A stretch of 64,000 nucleotides of DNA. It comes from Methanosarcina sp. UBA293. GTDB taxonomy: Archaea > Halobacteriota > Methanosarcinia > Methanosarcinales > Methanosarcinaceae. The notes beneath the pieces are model-generated. The model ran no database searches and was not told the DNA's origin. It saw nothing but the letters and a program-made list of their open reading frames with translations. Where the stretch lies: NCBI GenBank assembly GCA_002499445.1, contig DALS01000064.1, positions 1 through 64,000 of the forward strand, given 5' to 3'. A program made the translations under genes and the position numbers. Shown one piece after another: positions 17,049 through 25,135 of this stretch; the first letter of the stretch is position 1; each line of letters starts with the position of its first letter.

Positions 17049-17100
17049 AGAGACCAAGAAAAGAGACCAAGAAAAGAGATTAAGAAAAGAGATTAAGAAA
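17049..17100. repeat. Four 13-bp tandem repeats downstream of rps3ae
   Basis: Four units of 13 bases run without a break: AGAGACCAAGAAA twice (17049-17074), then AGAGATTAAGAAA twice (17075-17100). On the minus strand this is a pyrimidine tract immediately after the rps3ae hairpin terminator, so it would form the U/C-rich tail of the transcript. Confidence 0.9.
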
Positions 17101-17115
17101 ATCCTTTCGGATTTT
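17098..17115 (-). terminator. Hairpin terminator of rps3ae
   Basis: A perfect 7-bp stem, AAAATCC/GGATTTT, closes a GAAA tetraloop as read on the minus strand, 33 bases after the rps3ae stop. It is followed by the pyrimidine-rich repeats at 17049-17100. Confidence 0.7.
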
Positions 17116-17147
17116 CCCCTGCCTCTTGATGTTAAATCAGAAAGAAA

Positions 17148-17765
17148 TTATGCAGATGCAGGCACGGCTGCAGATGCAGATGCAGGCACGAGTTCAACCT
17201 GGGTTTTCCTGATTTCGACTCTGCGGAGCGGGTAAATAAACTTGGCCTGCCTGTAAATAGCGGCTGAGAGCCTGCCAAGGATTGCTTCCTGCATAAAGGT
17301 CTCGAAATCGGATTCTGATGCGCGCTTTTTAACGATATCAACCATCATTTCCCTGATTGCTGTTATCTGGCTCGAACGTGCCCTTTTGATAGTGAAGCAG
17401 GTTGGTTTTACACGGATGACATAGCCGTCTTTGGTCCTAACATCGATATTGGCATCGATTCTTGAGGTCTGCCTTTTCACGATTGAGCGGATATAGTCAG
17501 TTGTGAGTTCATGACCTATGAGGTCGGTGGTTGCTGTGTCTCCGACAACGTTGTTGACCCTAAGGACGACCTTTGTGTTATTCTTGGTCATATCGTTAGT
17601 AAGCTCTCCAACTGTGACTTCAATTTTGCGCCCTACAAGCAAGGAAGGATCTCCTGCCATAGTGTTACCGACTACGCTCCTTTTTAAGTAAACAGGAGCT
17701 TCAATATTATACCATTCCTTGGATTTCCATCCGTCAATTTTTCTCTGTACTTTCTTTCTTGCCAA
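17148..17765 (-). CDS. rps3ae: 30S ribosomal protein eS1 (S3Ae)
   Basis: This is the archaeal/eukaryal ribosomal protein eS1, part of the small subunit near the mRNA exit. The 205-residue sequence has the expected start MARKKVQRKIDGWKSKEWY and the conserved core GRKIEVTVGELTND and RVKPTCFTIKRARSSQI. The C-terminus has an extra Ala/Ser/Pro tail (PASASAAVPASA) encoded by GCAGATGC-like repeats. A good ribosome site (GGAGG) lies before the ATG. An unusual GC-rich structured segment lies about 200 bases upstream, a candidate leader element. Transcription ends at a hairpin with a GAAA loop. Confidence 0.95.
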   Translation of the reverse strand: MARKKVQRKIDGWKSKEWYNIEAPVYLKRSVVGNTMAGDPSLLVGRKIEVTVGELTNDMTKNNTKVVLRVNNVVGDTATTDLIGHELTTDYIRSIVKRQTSRIDANIDVRTKDGYVIRVKPTCFTIKRARSSQITAIREMMVDIVKKRASESDFETFMQEAILGRLSAAIYRQAKFIYPLRRVEIRKTQVELVPASASAAVPASA

Positions 17766-17967
17766 GTGATTCCTCCGAAGTAATGTTCATTTTTATTTTA
17801 ATTTATTTTTATTTCAATTTAATTTATTTTAGTTTTATTTTAATTGTATTAATTATGAATTGTTTTTGTATGCTGCTGATTTGTCCTGTGGCCCTCATGC
17901 CTTTCAGTTTCTTCTTCCGGATGGCTCGGGTGATCTTTCTTTAATCAATGAGCGTGAATGACCTTCA

Positions 17968-18019
17968 GCGCCTTTGACAGGCTTTGCACTGCCGGCGCAG
18001 TTTATGGTGCTTTCAGCAC
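17968..18019 (-). ncRNA. Structured leader or small RNA upstream of rps3ae
   Basis: Within AT-rich DNA a GC-rich patch can fold into two adjacent hairpins when read on the minus strand. The first is GTGCT-GAA-AGCAC (18019-18007). The second has an outer stem GCGCC/GGCGC (17998-17994 with 17972-17968) and an inner stem GGCAG/CTGTC with one G-U pair and an AAA bulge. Such GC-rich folds in an AT-rich genome often mark structured RNA. Whether it is a ribosomal-protein autoregulatory leader or a separate RNA is not known. Confidence 0.4.
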
Positions 18020-18261
18020 AATTTTTTCCTTTTCGAGATAAATTTCCAAGCTTCTATAGGCTTCCGAACTTAAACCCGTCCCCTATCTTCCGGCAACTAC
18101 AGGCTTCTGATAACCAAAAATACAATCCGAAAATGGCCAGAAGTTCTTAGAAATTAGCGGTATCTACTAGTTAATGGCTCACTATACATATCATTTCAAT
18201 ATATAAATAAATCGGTCAGAAACGCTTTCTGCTTATCATCTAAATAGAAAATTTAAAAAGT

Positions 18262-19770
18262 TTAAAGGAAGCGGATTCCTTTCGGCATTTCACCCAGCCT
18301 CTTTTTAAATTCTTCAGGCCAATTTGCAGGGTCAAGCCCTTTCTGGGCAAGGAAAACCGCAGCCCACCTCTCAAGCCCGACTCCGGAACAACCAGACCAG
18401 AGTTCTTCTCCGGACTGAAGTTTCACGTTGAAACCTTTGGGATACTTATCTCCGTTGATGCTCACGTTCTGGAATTCGAGCCATTCTCCATCAGGCCCAC
18501 GGTAAGGCAAGCAGGCTTCGTAGTCTGTTGTACCAACAGTATTTTCTTCGGCAAGCCCAAGCAGCCCTTCCTGTGCCATAAACCAGGGTGTGACTCTTGC
18601 TTTTCTCCATTCGATATCCAGGATGTCATTGAAGATGTACATATAACGCTCATGTAATTCTTCTGCACATTTTATGACCTCTTCTTTTGTTCCGATCCAG
18701 ACAATTTCGATCCTGTGGAACTCGTCTACCCTTTCGATCCCATGGATTCCGCCACTTTCATATCTGTGAGAAGTTCCTGATCTGTCAAAGACTTTTATAG
18801 GAATTTCATCGTTTGGAAGAGTTTCCCCTGTTACGTACATCCAGAAAGGCGGACACTGGGCATAGCACATGCCTCCGATTGGCTCTGCGATTTTTTCTTT
18901 GAGCAGCTTTGTGGGCACTTCATGAGTAACCTTGTAATAATCGGCAACCTCTTCCCAGTAATCGGGGTCCCTTGTTTGCGGAGGGCATACATAATATATC
19001 TCAGGATATATGCCTTTGGCATGTCCGGACTTCATCCAGACTTCCCAGGTGACCAGTTTCGGGAAAATCATTTCCCTGTACCCGAGAGGCTCCAGAAGTT
19101 CTTCAAAGACGATCTTCTCAAAAGTCCGGAAAATCCTTGTTGACTGAGGCCCGTGAATCCATTGCCCTCGGCTTGCGCCTCGCTTGAGCCAGCCCTCATT
19201 CATCATGGCCTGGGTCGGGTCTTCCTTGAAAGGATGCTCCATTGGCTCTCTCTGCCATAACAGGTTCCAGTGTTCGGCTTTTGCCCCGTACTGGGCAGCC
19301 TCGATCTTCTCTTCAAGGAGTGTGAGAATCCTGTCCGGTACCCGGTTTTTCATCTCAGCTTCCCCGACATCAAGCTCGAGCATGATTCCGCCTTCGATGT
19401 TTTCCATGCCTTTTATGTAAGGCACTTTCAGCATCCTGAGCTCACGTTCAGCTGGCATCCGAATGGTAAAGGACTCAACCTCAATTCCGCGAATTCCGAT
19501 CTTATACCTTTTTCCGAGCGCCTCGGCAAGCTGTTTCCTCAGCCTGAAGATCGCGTCATGCACCCTGACATACCTGCCAGACTCAAGCGTAAGCTCGATC
19601 CTATCCTCCCCGAGCTTCCATTCCGTAACTTTTGCTCCCTGCCCTTCAGGCGCTCCTCGGGTGAGAAGGGTATTGTTTGCCTCTTCGAAAAGCGCAGCTA
19701 TAGCCTCCTTTGCAGGAGTGGGGTCTGCACTTGTTTTAAAGTAAGCTTTGAGATTGAACTGTAATTCCAA
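18262..19770 (-). CDS. serS: Seryl-tRNA synthetase, rare methanogen type (SerRS2)
   Basis: This enzyme charges tRNA-Ser. At 502 residues it matches the atypical zinc-dependent SerRS known from M. barkeri and some other methanogens, not the common SerRS. The zinc ligands of the M. barkeri structure are conserved at the same numbers: Cys306 (CYAQC), Glu355 (FHRIEI) and Cys461 (WSGCSG). The N-terminal 165 residues form the special tRNA-binding domain. Motif 2/3-like segments occur at FDRSGTSHRYESGG and SGVGLERW. The gene stands alone; no hairpin follows the stop. Many Methanosarcina are thought to have only the bacterial-type enzyme, so its presence points to M. barkeri or a close relative. Confidence 0.95.
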   Translation of the reverse strand: MELQFNLKAYFKTSADPTPAKEAIAALFEEANNTLLTRGAPEGQGAKVTEWKLGEDRIELTLESGRYVRVHDAIFRLRKQLAEALGKRYKIGIRGIEVESFTIRMPAERELRMLKVPYIKGMENIEGGIMLELDVGEAEMKNRVPDRILTLLEEKIEAAQYGAKAEHWNLLWQREPMEHPFKEDPTQAMMNEGWLKRGASRGQWIHGPQSTRIFRTFEKIVFEELLEPLGYREMIFPKLVTWEVWMKSGHAKGIYPEIYYVCPPQTRDPDYWEEVADYYKVTHEVPTKLLKEKIAEPIGGMCYAQCPPFWMYVTGETLPNDEIPIKVFDRSGTSHRYESGGIHGIERVDEFHRIEIVWIGTKEEVIKCAEELHERYMYIFNDILDIEWRKARVTPWFMAQEGLLGLAEENTVGTTDYEACLPYRGPDGEWLEFQNVSINGDKYPKGFNVKLQSGEELWSGCSGVGLERWAAVFLAQKGLDPANWPEEFKKRLGEMPKGIRFL

Positions 19771-20180
19771 AGTTTGAGCCTCTTTTAATTGGTGTGAAAT
19801 AATGTAATTGTGAATTAAGATAGGGATGTAAACAGAGTCTAAAATCCTGTTTCTGATATAAATGCCTATTCTATAGCAGATCGTAACTCAGTATTATAAT
19901 AAGAAGTAATAATACTGAGCATATAATGAATCAAGTATTCTGATAACCTAGTATCCCCAACTCAGACGTAAAATATTAATGGTTCAAACATTATAATTAT
20001 AATTTGACAGACGAGTCTACAATTTAAACAGAATTAGATATATCTATCTGTTGTCCGCTTATATTCATGTGATCTACGTAAAAGCCTGACCAGCTGTTTT
20101 AATATTTAGCACCTGCAAAAAATAGCTAGATGCGTGGTAGATGATTTAATTCTTTTAAATTATATTATTGTAATCGATGT
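19771..20180. other. AT-rich region upstream of serS
   Basis: This is the region upstream of serS on the minus strand and downstream of the gene remnant at 20181. It is AT-rich with several TATA-like runs (for example near 19980-20010). I see no gene or hairpin in it. Confidence 0.4.
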
Positions 20181-20354
20181 TTATAAGTTGATAGTTTCCG
20201 ATGTCAGCAATTGATCAGGAATTGTCTCAAAAAAGCCGCGTTCCATAACTCTAAAACTGAAATCTGAACTTTGTGCCGAAAATGAATTAGCCAGAAATAG
20301 AACCCCGGCTACGTCTACGGTCACTGTGTGACCGGCGTTCCCAAAGATGAGGTC
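20181..20354 (-). pseudogene. Possible gene remnant (57 codons)
   Basis: An open frame from just after a TAA (20355-20357) to a TAA (20181-20183) has coding-like composition: it reads DLIFGNAGHTVTVDV, then AGVLFLANSFSAQSS, then RVMERGFFETIPDQLL. It is notably more GC-rich than the flanks. There is no ATG; a GTG at 20324 would give 47 residues with no ribosome site. A perfect inverted repeat CGGTCAC-TGT-GTGACCG (20318-20334) lies inside. I do not recognise the protein. It may be the 3' end of a lost gene or a small gene; the hairpin also leaves open a structured RNA. Confidence 0.3.
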
Positions 20355-20513
20355 TTAATTATATCTATTTGCTTGAGAGTTAATTGAAATTCTATTTTAC
20401 CTTTAGCTACCTTCCTCCCATCAACCTCTGCACAAAACTTACTTAATAACATATTCCTTTCCATCAATCATAATTTTCCATCCGGGATCTAAAAACTCCG
20501 ATTTCACAACCGG

Positions 20514-21155
20514 TTATTCTCTTCCTTCTCTCCCAGCATCTACCAGCCTCTCGTTTGCGGTCAGGATCTCGACTCCAAGTTCGCTGAAATCTTTATCATG
20601 GGTTACGAAAACCATGTTTTTTGCGCGGCAGATTTGGGCAAAGAGAAGGTCGTTAAAATCGTATTTTCCCTGCTTAAAAAGATCCATGACTTCTGGAAGA
20701 TCTATAGCCTGCAGTTCAGGATCGCAGGCAAGGGTACTTCTGAGAATTTTCCTTACGTTATAAGCTATTTCCTGGGCAATTACCCTGAAGGTCAGAGAGT
20801 TTCGAAATTCCTTAAACCTTGTAAACTCGGTCTGCTGTTTGAACTCGATTCGGGAGAAGGCATTTATGAATTCCGAAATTATCATACAGTTAATATAAAT
20901 CGTGCCATCAGAGTTTCTGATTTCTTTCAAAGCCCTGGAATAAGCGTCCGACCGCTGGTCAGGCCAGCCGATTGGGCCGTAGATATACAGCCAGATATTG
21001 GTGTCAAAGAAGTAGCCTTTACCTTCGGGGAAATTATAATTCTCAATGGAATGAACCTTTACAGGAACAGGTTTTGCGAGCCTGGATCCTCCGGCGCGAA
21101 GCCTTGGACGGCGTTTAACTGGGAAAATGGTTGCACGGTGAACGCTCTTACGCAT
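20514..21155 (-). CDS. PIN-domain nuclease (VapC-like)
   Basis: PIN domains are metal-dependent RNases often acting as toxins. The signature is visible: FFDTNIWLY with the first catalytic Asp, an acidic pair in ISEFINAF, and DFNDLLFAQICRAKNMVFVTHDKDFSELG carrying the last acidic residues and the THDKDF motif. A basic N-terminal stretch of about 45 residues (KRRPRLRAGGSRLAKP) precedes the domain and could bind nucleic acid. I chose ATG at 21155 because GGGGGA lies seven bases before it; an upstream ATG at 21176 lies ahead of that site. The start overlaps the end of the STAS-like gene by eight bases, so the two are translationally coupled. Confidence 0.8.
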   Translation of the reverse strand: MRKSVHRATIFPVKRRPRLRAGGSRLAKPVPVKVHSIENYNFPEGKGYFFDTNIWLYIYGPIGWPDQRSDAYSRALKEIRNSDGTIYINCMIISEFINAFSRIEFKQQTEFTRFKEFRNSLTFRVIAQEIAYNVRKILRSTLACDPELQAIDLPEVMDLFKQGKYDFNDLLFAQICRAKNMVFVTHDKDFSELGVEILTANERLVDAGREGRE

Positions 21156-21537
21156 CCTCTTCTCCCCCAAGCACATCTTTCAGTGCCTTTCTGCAGGTAT
21201 ACGCACGCTCAAAATAGGTTTTCGCCCGTTCGATAACCCTTTTGAGGATGATCTCATCCTCCTCGGAGATATCCGTGAACAAGAGGCTGCTCTCAATCCG
21301 TTCTACAGGAAAACAGCCGTAAAGTTGTCCGATTGCCGAATTCAGAAAAGCAGGTGTTAGCTCACTCGCTTCTGCGAAAGACAGTTCAATCTTCTTATTT
21401 TCGCAGAGCGCTGCTGTAATTATCTCGTAAACTTTCTGCCCGTCACAGGCGGCAACGCAGCAGTTTTCCCCGACAGTTTCAAAAACGTTAATCTTTATCC
21501 TTTCTTCCGTAGGTATCCCCATATGCTTTATACTCAC
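21148..21537 (-). CDS. STAS-like (DUF4325-type) protein paired with the PIN gene
   Basis: The 129-residue protein has the pattern of the STAS-like DUF4325 family: a central beta strand and helix reading KIELSFAEASELTPAFLNSAIGQLYG (about residues 48-73). Such domains resemble anti-anti-sigma STAS folds and occur beside signalling or toxin genes. Its 3' end overlaps the PIN nuclease gene, the layout of a two-gene module in which the first product could control the second. It is 104 bases downstream of the LigD-type phosphoesterase on the same strand. Family assignment is from sequence pattern only. Confidence 0.65.
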   Translation of the reverse strand: MSIKHMGIPTEERIKINVFETVGENCCVAACDGQKVYEIITAALCENKKIELSFAEASELTPAFLNSAIGQLYGCFPVERIESSLLFTDISEEDEIILKRVIERAKTYFERAYTCRKALKDVLGGEEDA

Positions 21538-21641
21538 AAGGGTTTAAAAAGCTCAGGGTTTAAACCCAAAATCCGGGCACTTGAAAAACTACCTTATCTC
21601 TTCACATTGCCACATATTTAAACATTCATAAATACCGAGTT

Positions 21642-22121
21642 TCAATCAGCCTTTCTAAAGAAGAGCCAGCCTTTTTCACCTTTTCCGTACTTTGTCCGAA
21701 TCAAAACGTAGGTCCCTTTTAATTTATCTCCTTCAAGCACCACCACGATCTCCTTTTCCTCGCGTTTCAAAAGCTCAAAAGTCCCCTTATCCCAGATCTC
21801 AACCGTGCCTGCTCCGTACTCTCCTTCAGGGATTTCCCCCTCAAAATCAGCGTATCCGAGCGGATGGTCTTCAGTCTCTATGGCAAGCCTTCGGATGCCA
21901 GCCTCTTTCGGGGGCTCTTTTGGCACAGCCCAACTTTTCAGAACCCCGTCAAGCTCCAGGCGGAAATCATAATGAAGGTTGCGCGCATCGTGGCGCTGAA
22001 CCACAAAAATTGGTTTTTCGGGGCTCTTTCTGGAATTGATGGCAGGCGGTTCAGGGGTCTTTTTAAAGTGTCTCTTTTTCTCGTATTCTTCAAGCATAGA
22101 AATCAATAGAAAACTTGGCAC
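21642..22121 (-). CDS. Stand-alone LigD-type 3'-phosphoesterase
   Basis: This is the 3'-phosphoesterase (PE) domain found in bacterial LigD, here as a free 159-residue protein. PE removes 3'-phosphates or ribonucleotides from DNA ends during break repair. Conserved active-site segments are present: FVVQRHDARNLHYDFRLE, ETEDHPLGYADFEGEIPEGEYGAGTV and the C-terminal GWLFFRK. Free archaeal PE proteins, including one from Methanosarcina, are known. The start may be GTG at 22121 (AAAGG just before) or ATG at 22094, which begins MLEEYEKKRHF. It follows the ferritin-like gene by 11 bases. No LigD ligase or polymerase domain is nearby. Confidence 0.9.
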   Translation of the reverse strand: MPSFLLISMLEEYEKKRHFKKTPEPPAINSRKSPEKPIFVVQRHDARNLHYDFRLELDGVLKSWAVPKEPPKEAGIRRLAIETEDHPLGYADFEGEIPEGEYGAGTVEIWDKGTFELLKREEKEIVVVLEGDKLKGTYVLIRTKYGKGEKGWLFFRKAD

Positions 22122-22132
22122 ACTGCCTTTAA

Positions 22133-22507
22133 TTATTTCCTACTTCTAGCCAGAGCATAGTCTGCATAGATTTTTAAAAACTCTCCATCAGTTTGCAGGA
22201 GCACGGTTTCAAACATGGCTACATGGATTTTTTCTTTTCTGGCAATATCAAGCAGTACTGTACGAATCTCCTCACTTTTTGCCAGGTTTGCCATCTGCTC
22301 ATAGATGTTGATAGCATCCAGTTCCGCAATCATGGCAGCTCTAAGAATCTCTTTATCAATATCTTCAGGTCTGGTTTTCTCAAGATCTGCAAGTACTTCC
22401 GAAAGCAGGTTTCCACCCCCATACAAATGTACCCTATAAGGTATGGAAAAGCAAGGGTAATGTTTCTTTCTATTGAAGATAACAATCCAATTTTTGAAGT
22501 GTATCAA
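22133..22507 (-). CDS. Small ferritin-like (rubrerythrin-family) protein
   Basis: The core (about residues 35-110) has two helices with iron-ligand-like residues: ELDAINIYEQMA and ARKEKIHVAMFE, the E...E-x-x-H pattern of ferritin-like di-iron proteins. Short members of this type are often linked to encapsulin or oxidative-stress genes; none is seen here. The first 33 residues from a TTG at 22507 look non-homologous. A better start is a CTG at 22408, which gives MLSEVLADLEK and lies four bases after GGGGGTGG. The gene heads a minus-strand run with the LigD-type phosphoesterase, suggesting a shared role under DNA or oxidative damage (inference). Confidence 0.7.
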   Translation of the reverse strand: MIHFKNWIVIFNRKKHYPCFSIPYRVHLYGGGNLLSEVLADLEKTRPEDIDKEILRAAMIAELDAINIYEQMANLAKSEEIRTVLLDIARKEKIHVAMFETVLLQTDGEFLKIYADYALARSRK

Positions 22508-22844
22508 AATTAGCCAACTGAAATTAAATTTTAGCGAGTGAAATTAAGATTTGAGTATATTATACAATCCAAATTTGTTTATTTATTAATTTTAAATCTC
22601 TTTAAAAATGAGTAAAGATTTTCGTAAACGAGCAATCAATAATTAGTTATTATAGTGGATTTATGTGAATAAAACTCTCTGTAACATAATACAAAAAAAC
22701 CTTCAGTAGGAAAAAGACTTATAGACAAATCTCATAAATAGTTGAATAAGTTCACATGAAAATAATGCTAAAGATGGTTATCCAGCCAGCTCTGGGAGAT
22801 CTTTACAGGCCGACCAGGAGACAATCTCACTGAGGCAAACAATC
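22508..22844. other. Divergent region before the papain-like protease
   Basis: AT-rich DNA separates the ferritin-like gene from the secreted protease gene. It should hold both promoters. I see no further gene, repeat or hairpin. Confidence 0.4.
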
Positions 22845-25085
22845 TTGAAAAGAATGAAAATTTCCCTGCTTAAGAAAATAAAATCATTTCTGCTTGTGTT
22901 CATGATCTTGATTTCATGCCTACCTGCCAGCTCAGGTTTTGCTGCAGGAAGTGTCAATGCCCCTGAAATGCCACAGAACTGTACATCTTCTGCTGAATTT
23001 GTAATTGAATCTGTGATTGAAACAGCCCCAATGAACCCTGACTTTCTGGAAAGCTGGAAACTTAGCTCGATTGAATCTTTTTCTTTTGGGAGTAAATACG
23101 AAAAGATTTCAGACACCGGGTATAAGCCTTCACCTGTAAAACTGTCAGGGCTTGCAAGCTCAGAAGGAAGAGTTTTGCTGAGAGCCTCAGGTTCAGAGCT
23201 ACCACCTGTTTATGACCTGCGTAAAGAAAGGAAAGTAACAGCTGTAAAAGATCAGGGAAAGGCTGGAAGTTGCTGGGCCTTTTCAAGTATTGCTTCTCTT
23301 GAATCCTACATTCTGGGAAAAGAAGGAAAAAACTATGATTTTTCCGAAAACAACATGAAAAACCTCGCCTCAAAAAACTATCCAGAGGGTTTTGATTTTA
23401 CCTCGGATGAGGGTGGAAATGCATTCATGTCAACAGCATACCTTTCCCGTTGGGATGGGCCTGTAAATGAATTTGATGATCCCTATAGTGAGCCCTCTAC
23501 CTATTCACCCGCAGGGCTTCAGGTACAGAGACATGTGCAGGAGGTGCTTTTCCTACCTGAGAAAACTGAGCCTCTGGATAACGAAGTTCTCAAAAGGGCG
23601 CTTCTGGAATATGGAGCTGTATACTCCACGATGTACTGGAACCCAGGGCATTATCAGGAAAAAAATTATACTTACCGATATACCAAGGATCTGCCTGTCA
23701 ATCATGCTGTGACCATTGTAGGCTGGGATGATTCTTTTGACAAAAATCTATTTATGCAAGTTCCTCCCGGAGATGGAGCTTTTATAGTGAAGAACAGCTG
23801 GGGTGATGTCTGGGGTCAAGAGGGGTACTTCTATATTTCCTACTACGACACAAAACTCGGGTACAATGAAAATGCCGTGTTCACAGCTGAAGATCTGGAT
23901 AATTATGATAATATCTACCAGTATGATCCTCTTGGGTGGGTGGTATCTAAAAAGTATTCAGAAAACCCCCTAGTTGCCTGGGGAGGCAATGTTTATTCCT
24001 CAGAAAAAAATGAAACCCTCAGAGCTGTAGGATTTTATACTACTGACCTCAATACGGCTTACGAGATATACATCTACAAAAATCCTGTCTCAGGTCCTGT
24101 TAATTCGAGAAAAGGATTCATTGTACAGGAAAGCGGCCGATACACCTTCCCAGGATATCATACACATGTGTTGAATTCGGCTGTACCCATAAATGCAGGA
24201 GAGAGATTTTCAATAGTTATAAGATTCATTAACCCATCGGCTTCAGGTCCTCTTGCAGTAGAAGAACCTGTAGCCTATTACAGCAGCAAGGCAAGGGCCA
24301 ATCCCGGAGAAAGCTACGTAAGTCCTAATGGAGTCAGATGGGAAGACATATCCAGCAACTCGAAAGCAAATCTCTGCATTAAAGCTTTCACAACAAGTAA
24401 TGACTTTCCTGAAGCTGATTTTTCTTCAAACACTACCTCAGGAATGCGTCCTCTTACGATCCAGTTCACTGACCTTTCAAACAACGCCTTTTCCTGGAAG
24501 TGGGATATGAACGGCGATGGGGAAACTGATTCAACAGTCCAGAACCCTGTCTACACCTACAGATCTTACGGGAATTATACCGTTTCTCTGACTATCGGTA
24601 ACGGCAAAGGATTTGATTCCAAGACAAAACATGGTTACATAACAATAACTCCTCTCTCAATTAACTCAGCCAATCCCAGAAGGAATATTACAGGCTACAT
24701 AGGGGAGAAGCAGGAGTTTAGTGTTAGTACAAACTATGCTTGCAATGTAAGCTGGTACTTTAATGGAGAAAACAGAGGTTCTGAATCTCAAGTAAAAAAG
24801 AGCTCATACTCAGAGAGTATCCATTCCCCAGGAATTTATAATATTACAGCAATTGCCAGAATTGGGGATGAAGAAGTTACACAGAAATGGGAGTGGACAG
24901 TTCGCACCTGGAATCCCTGGGATAGTCCGGCTTCCCATGAAGGGAAAAAAATAAGTACTAAAGAAATACAGGAAGCTATCCATATCTACCGAAATGGACT
25001 ACAGATCCCTGAAACCGGAGCGGAACTAACGAAAGAAAGGCTCAAGGAACTTATAATTCACTGGAGGGAAGGCTCAGAGGATTGA
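22845..25085 (+). CDS. Secreted papain-like (C1A) cysteine protease with PKD domain
   Basis: The 746-residue protein has a signal peptide (residues 1-33), then a papain-family domain: oxyanion Gln137 and nucleophile Cys143 in DQGKAGSCWAFSS, catalytic His in NHAVTIVGWDD and Asn in VKNSWGDVWGQEGYFYISYY. The next 160 residues resemble the lectin-like domain that often follows archaeal C1A peptidases. A PKD domain follows (PLTIQFTDLSNNAFSWKWDMNGDG), then an Ig-like stretch and a C-terminal helical module (TKEIQEAIHIYRNGLQ...KERLKELIIHWREG) that may anchor it to the surface. Start is TTG at 22845 with GAGG nine bases before, or ATG at 22854. It is transcribed alone, convergent with pcc1. Confidence 0.88.
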   Translation: MKRMKISLLKKIKSFLLVFMILISCLPASSGFAAGSVNAPEMPQNCTSSAEFVIESVIETAPMNPDFLESWKLSSIESFSFGSKYEKISDTGYKPSPVKLSGLASSEGRVLLRASGSELPPVYDLRKERKVTAVKDQGKAGSCWAFSSIASLESYILGKEGKNYDFSENNMKNLASKNYPEGFDFTSDEGGNAFMSTAYLSRWDGPVNEFDDPYSEPSTYSPAGLQVQRHVQEVLFLPEKTEPLDNEVLKRALLEYGAVYSTMYWNPGHYQEKNYTYRYTKDLPVNHAVTIVGWDDSFDKNLFMQVPPGDGAFIVKNSWGDVWGQEGYFYISYYDTKLGYNENAVFTAEDLDNYDNIYQYDPLGWVVSKKYSENPLVAWGGNVYSSEKNETLRAVGFYTTDLNTAYEIYIYKNPVSGPVNSRKGFIVQESGRYTFPGYHTHVLNSAVPINAGERFSIVIRFINPSASGPLAVEEPVAYYSSKARANPGESYVSPNGVRWEDISSNSKANLCIKAFTTSNDFPEADFSSNTTSGMRPLTIQFTDLSNNAFSWKWDMNGDGETDSTVQNPVYTYRSYGNYTVSLTIGNGKGFDSKTKHGYITITPLSINSANPRRNITGYIGEKQEFSVSTNYACNVSWYFNGENRGSESQVKKSSYSESIHSPGIYNITAIARIGDEEVTQKWEWTVRTWNPWDSPASHEGKKISTKEIQEAIHIYRNGLQIPETGAELTKERLKELIIHWREGSED

Positions 25086-25135
25086 CGACTCCAGCTACAA
25101 AAATAGAAGGAAAAAAGAAAAACTAAGAGGCAAGT

